From: Candidatus Thiodictyon intracellulare
GTDB lineage: Bacteria; Pseudomonadota; Gammaproteobacteria; Chromatiales; Chromatiaceae
Assembly (NCBI GenBank): GCA_016292295.1
Contig: JADNEJ010000477.1
Span: 1 to 7,978, forward strand
Length of the DNA: 7,978 nt
Direction: 5' to 3'
The translations under genes were made by a program, and so were the position numbers. Positions 6,566 through 7,978 of the stretch are shown here, piece by piece; position 1 is the first letter of the stretch; every line of letters starts with the position of its first letter. Below the pieces are notes generated by a model. It was given only the letters and a program-made list of their open reading frames with translations. It made no database searches and had not been told where the DNA came from.

Positions 6566-6995
6566 TCAGTCCCCCGTGCCCAGCACCCTCGCCCCGATCG
6601 CCGCCACCTCCATCGACCGATAGTCTCGCACGTCCTCCAGATGTCTCCACACTGGCCGCGGCCAGCAGGGGTCGCCCGGGTCACGTCCGATCACATGCAC
6701 ATGCACATGCACATGCACATGCAACTGCGGCACCAGATTGCCGATCCAGGCCACGTTGACCCTGGGGCACCCACCCCAGCGTGCCGGTCAGGTAGTCCGA
6801 GACTCGCTTGCAGTCCGCCAGCACCGCCTCGCGCTGCGCGAGCGGCAGGTCCAGCAGGTTCGCAAGTGCGGTCTTCGGCACCAGGATGAACCAGGGCACC
6901 GCGGCGTTCCTGTGCAGCAGCAGGTAGGTGGCGGGCAGCCGGCCCAAGTGGTGACAGTCGGTCAGGAGTTGGGGGTGGATGGAGAATTCGTTCAT
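6566..6995 (-). pseudogene. HIT-family hydrolase, frameshifted, with expanded His-Val motif
   Basis: Histidine-triad proteins hydrolyse nucleotide phosphoanhydrides or phosphoramidates. The ATG at 6995 gives MNEFSIHPQL, then VPWFILVPKTALANLLDLP (33-51) and VSDYLTGTLG, which is the N-terminal HIT half. Coding sense then moves to the next frame, with VNVAWIGNLVPQLH, a His-Val array, VIGRDPGDPCWPRPVW and a TGA at 6566. The shift lies within about 6762-6778; dropping one base of the C4 run at 6774-6777 joins the halves into a protein of about 143 aa, normal for the family. The usual motif is QLHxHVI; here it is QL followed by five HV units and IGR. No good ribosome site precedes 6995. A frame open to ATG 7064 runs into a palindromic repeat and is less likely as start. 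The gene is either inactive or mis-sequenced. Confidence 0.8.
6692..6721. repeat. Hexanucleotide microsatellite (CACATG)5 in the HIT motif
   Basis: Five perfect copies of CACATG, 30 bp in all, read CATGTG on the coding strand and encode (His-Val)5 in the frame that also gives the HIT C-terminal half. Because the unit is six bases, copy-number changes add or remove His-Val pairs without altering the frame. Confidence 0.97.
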
Positions 6996-7040
6996 CGTCA
7001 GACTGCTGGATCGGTGGGCGTTCACGATGCTCGGATGCTG

Positions 7041-7097
7041 GTGACACCGCTCCAGCGGTGTCACTCATGTGTCGGCGCTGTGCGCCACGAGCGCCGA
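7041..7097. repeat. Palindromic repeat GTGACACCGCT/AGCGGTGTCAC with second hairpin
   Basis: GTGACACCGCT (7041-7051) and AGCGGTGTCAC (7054-7064) form a perfect 11-bp inverted repeat around CC (10 bp around a 4-nt loop when folded as RNA). A second hairpin, TCGGCGC (7072-7078) with GCGCCGA (7091-7097), follows after 7 nt. Diverged copies lie at 6252-6352. The location is 46 nt upstream of the HIT start. Confidence 0.75.
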
Positions 7098-7133
7098 CCG
7101 CCGAAACGCGGACCGGGACCCCTCGGCGAGGCA

Positions 7134-7256
7134 GTAGGGTGGATAAGGCGCGCGTCGCGACGCCGCGGATCTGGTACGGTGGTCGGGCGCGCCGCATCCA
7201 CCATCTGCTGTGTCCCCCCGGCGCTGTTGGAGTGCGCTGCGTTTATCTACCCTACG
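7134..7256. repeat. Compound palindromic repeat, second GTAGGGTGGATAAGG copy
   Basis: GTAGGGTGGATAAGG starts at 7134, and ATCCACCATC follows at 7196-7205, matching the copy at 2500-2570. A larger inverted repeat encloses it: GTAGGGTGGATAA (7134-7146) pairs with TTATCTACCCTAC (7244-7256) at 12 of 13 positions. This suggests that one element is nested in, or next to, an inverted relative. Confidence 0.7.
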
Positions 7257-7520
7257 AACTGTGCGCCTCGAGGGGGGTTGCGCACGGTCAATCGCGGCAT
7301 TATGTAGCAAACGCATATGGCTATTTATTCAGTGACTTGGCTACGACTTTCCGATTCTGATCCAGTCCCGGCAGCTGGGTTTCTCACCGAAATCTGGGAG
7401 ATCCCGGCGCCCACCCGCCCGCATCGCACTGAGTTGCCGCCAGATTTTTCGTAACCAGTTGATTCTATAATTATGTGCATTTGCTACCTGAAGTTTCCTG
7501 ATTTCAATTACGCCACAAGC
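7257..7520. other. Gene-free spacer, AT-richer than the rest
   Basis: I find no supportable gene here. The part from about 7440 to 7520 is distinctly AT-rich (for example TTGATTCTATAATTATGTGC) compared with the GC-rich surroundings. It directly follows the stop codon of the transposase remnant. It may contain the end of that insertion element, but without a second copy the boundary cannot be placed. Confidence 0.4.
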
Positions 7521-7797
7521 CTAATAACCAGTCTCCGCGCAAACGATACCGAAACCCTCGCCTCCGAGGTCTTGGGCGAGCCGCCGCCGCAGGTCGGCGA
7601 AGGTGTATTCGGTGCGCCTGGTGGTGGCATAGCGCCGCGACGGTGCTTGCTTCAAATGGGCGCCATATGATGCATGTGATGGCGGTTGTCGTCAGACAGA
7701 AGTTGAGATGATTGGTCACTGCATCCGGCTGGCGCGTTCGCGTCTCGGCGCTCCCGATCTCCTGCTTGATTTCCCGACATCCGGCTTCAATTTTCCA
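7521..7797 (-). pseudogene. IS4-like transposase, C-terminal remnant with frameshift
   Basis: From TGG at 7797 the frame reads WKIEAGCREIKQEIGSAETR, then TRQPDAVTNHLNFC. The pattern E-(6)-K (E in KIE, K in REIKQ) and REIKQ-x-x-G-S-A-x-T with NHLxF match the C-terminal YREK-type region of IS4-family DDE transposases. After ITCI the sense moves one frame, giving YGAHLKQAPSRRYATTRRTE, then YTFADLRRRLAQDL and a TAG at 7521-7523, again like the family C-terminus. The shift fits one extra base near 7668. The upstream catalytic region is missing: before WKIE the sequence joins an unrelated frame. The remnant is therefore truncated and frameshifted, and cannot encode an active enzyme. Confidence 0.7.
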
Positions 7798-7978
7798 AAC
7801 GCCAGGGTGGCCAACCACTGCATGGTCAGGCGCTGCGCCTTGGCGAGGTGTTCGCGGGCGCGTGTGGGTAAGTCGGCCGCATCGGCGAGGTGCGCCAGAC
7901 GCGCCCACACGTCGGCGAAGCGAGTGGCGACCTGCGCCACGGACGGTACGTGGCCACGCTCCAGATCATAGGGGTGAT
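7798..7978 (-). CDS. Unrecognised protein fragment, start beyond the window edge
   Basis: A frame open to the right edge reads HPYDLERGHVPSVAQVATRF and continues ADVWARLAHLADAADL, REHLAKAQRLTMQWLATLAF. It has the GC-rich third positions of real coding sequence and a helical, alanine-leucine-rich character. I do not recognise it. It passes into the transposase remnant near 7798 (nominal stop at 7716), where its frame becomes arginine-rich and without sense (KSSRRSGAPRRERASR). It was thus probably truncated by the event that left the transposase remnant there. It could be part of another mobile-element protein or a host gene. Confidence 0.4.

Noticed and set aside
6174..6650. Minus-strand 158-codon frame between the zinc-ribbon and HIT genes
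   Set aside because: It runs through repeats and the HIT C-terminus in another frame, and its composition is Arg/Gly-rich with no motif.
6692..6721. Possible CRISPR or phase-variable tract
   Set aside because: The six-base unit without spacers is not a CRISPR. It cannot switch the frame on and off because its length is a multiple of three.
7473..7670. Plus-strand 65-codon frame
   Set aside because: It is opposite the transposase remnant, and its second half is a shadow of that sequence.

Overview
The window is GC-rich with strongly GC-biased third codon positions. Its recognisable proteins (an E. coli-type Tpx, a two-subunit-type glycine decarboxylase, a YbeL-type zinc-ribbon protein) suggest a gammaproteobacterium. 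Purple sulfur bacteria (Chromatiaceae) would fit, but that is an inference from family resemblance, not something the sequence proves. Every gene I can support lies on the minus strand, so the window reads from right to left.

From the right edge, transcription meets: an unrecognised reading frame cut by the window edge (7798-7978); the decayed C-terminus of an IS4-like transposase (7521-7797); a long gene-free stretch with palindromic repeats (about 7000-7520); a HIT-family gene broken by a frameshift and carrying a hexanucleotide repeat inside its histidine motif (6566-6995); another repeat-rich spacer (5919-6565); an intact YbeL/DUF1451 zinc-ribbon gene (5355-5918); REP-like and tandem repeats; and a frameshifted gene for a secreted protein of unknown function (4610-5114).

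The core is a glycine-cleavage operon. A -35/-10 promoter candidate (4532-4560) precedes a complete tandem glycine riboswitch (about 4313-4511) and a hairpin followed by a short U-rich stretch that could act as an attenuator (4262-4311). Then come gcvT, gcvH and gcvPA, followed 72 nt later by tpx (thiol peroxidase). GcvT (aminomethyltransferase), GcvH (lipoyl carrier) and GcvPA (half of the P-protein) work together with a lipoamide dehydrogenase to break glycine into CO2, ammonia and a methylene group on tetrahydrofolate. The other P-protein half, GcvPB, which carries the PLP lysine, is absent from the window. The place where it often sits is occupied by tpx, and the operon appears to end in hairpins at 381-472.

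The left edge (1-290) holds the first codons of an IS630-like transposase and a 36-codon reading frame enclosed in a nested inverted repeat. It may be a gene remnant cut by the insertion element.

Nothing here looks like a complete new multi-gene system. The observations most worth a second look are the in-frame expansion of His-Val units in the HIT active-site motif, the repeated single-base frameshifts in short homopolymers, the missing gcvPB, and two families of dispersed palindromic repeats.
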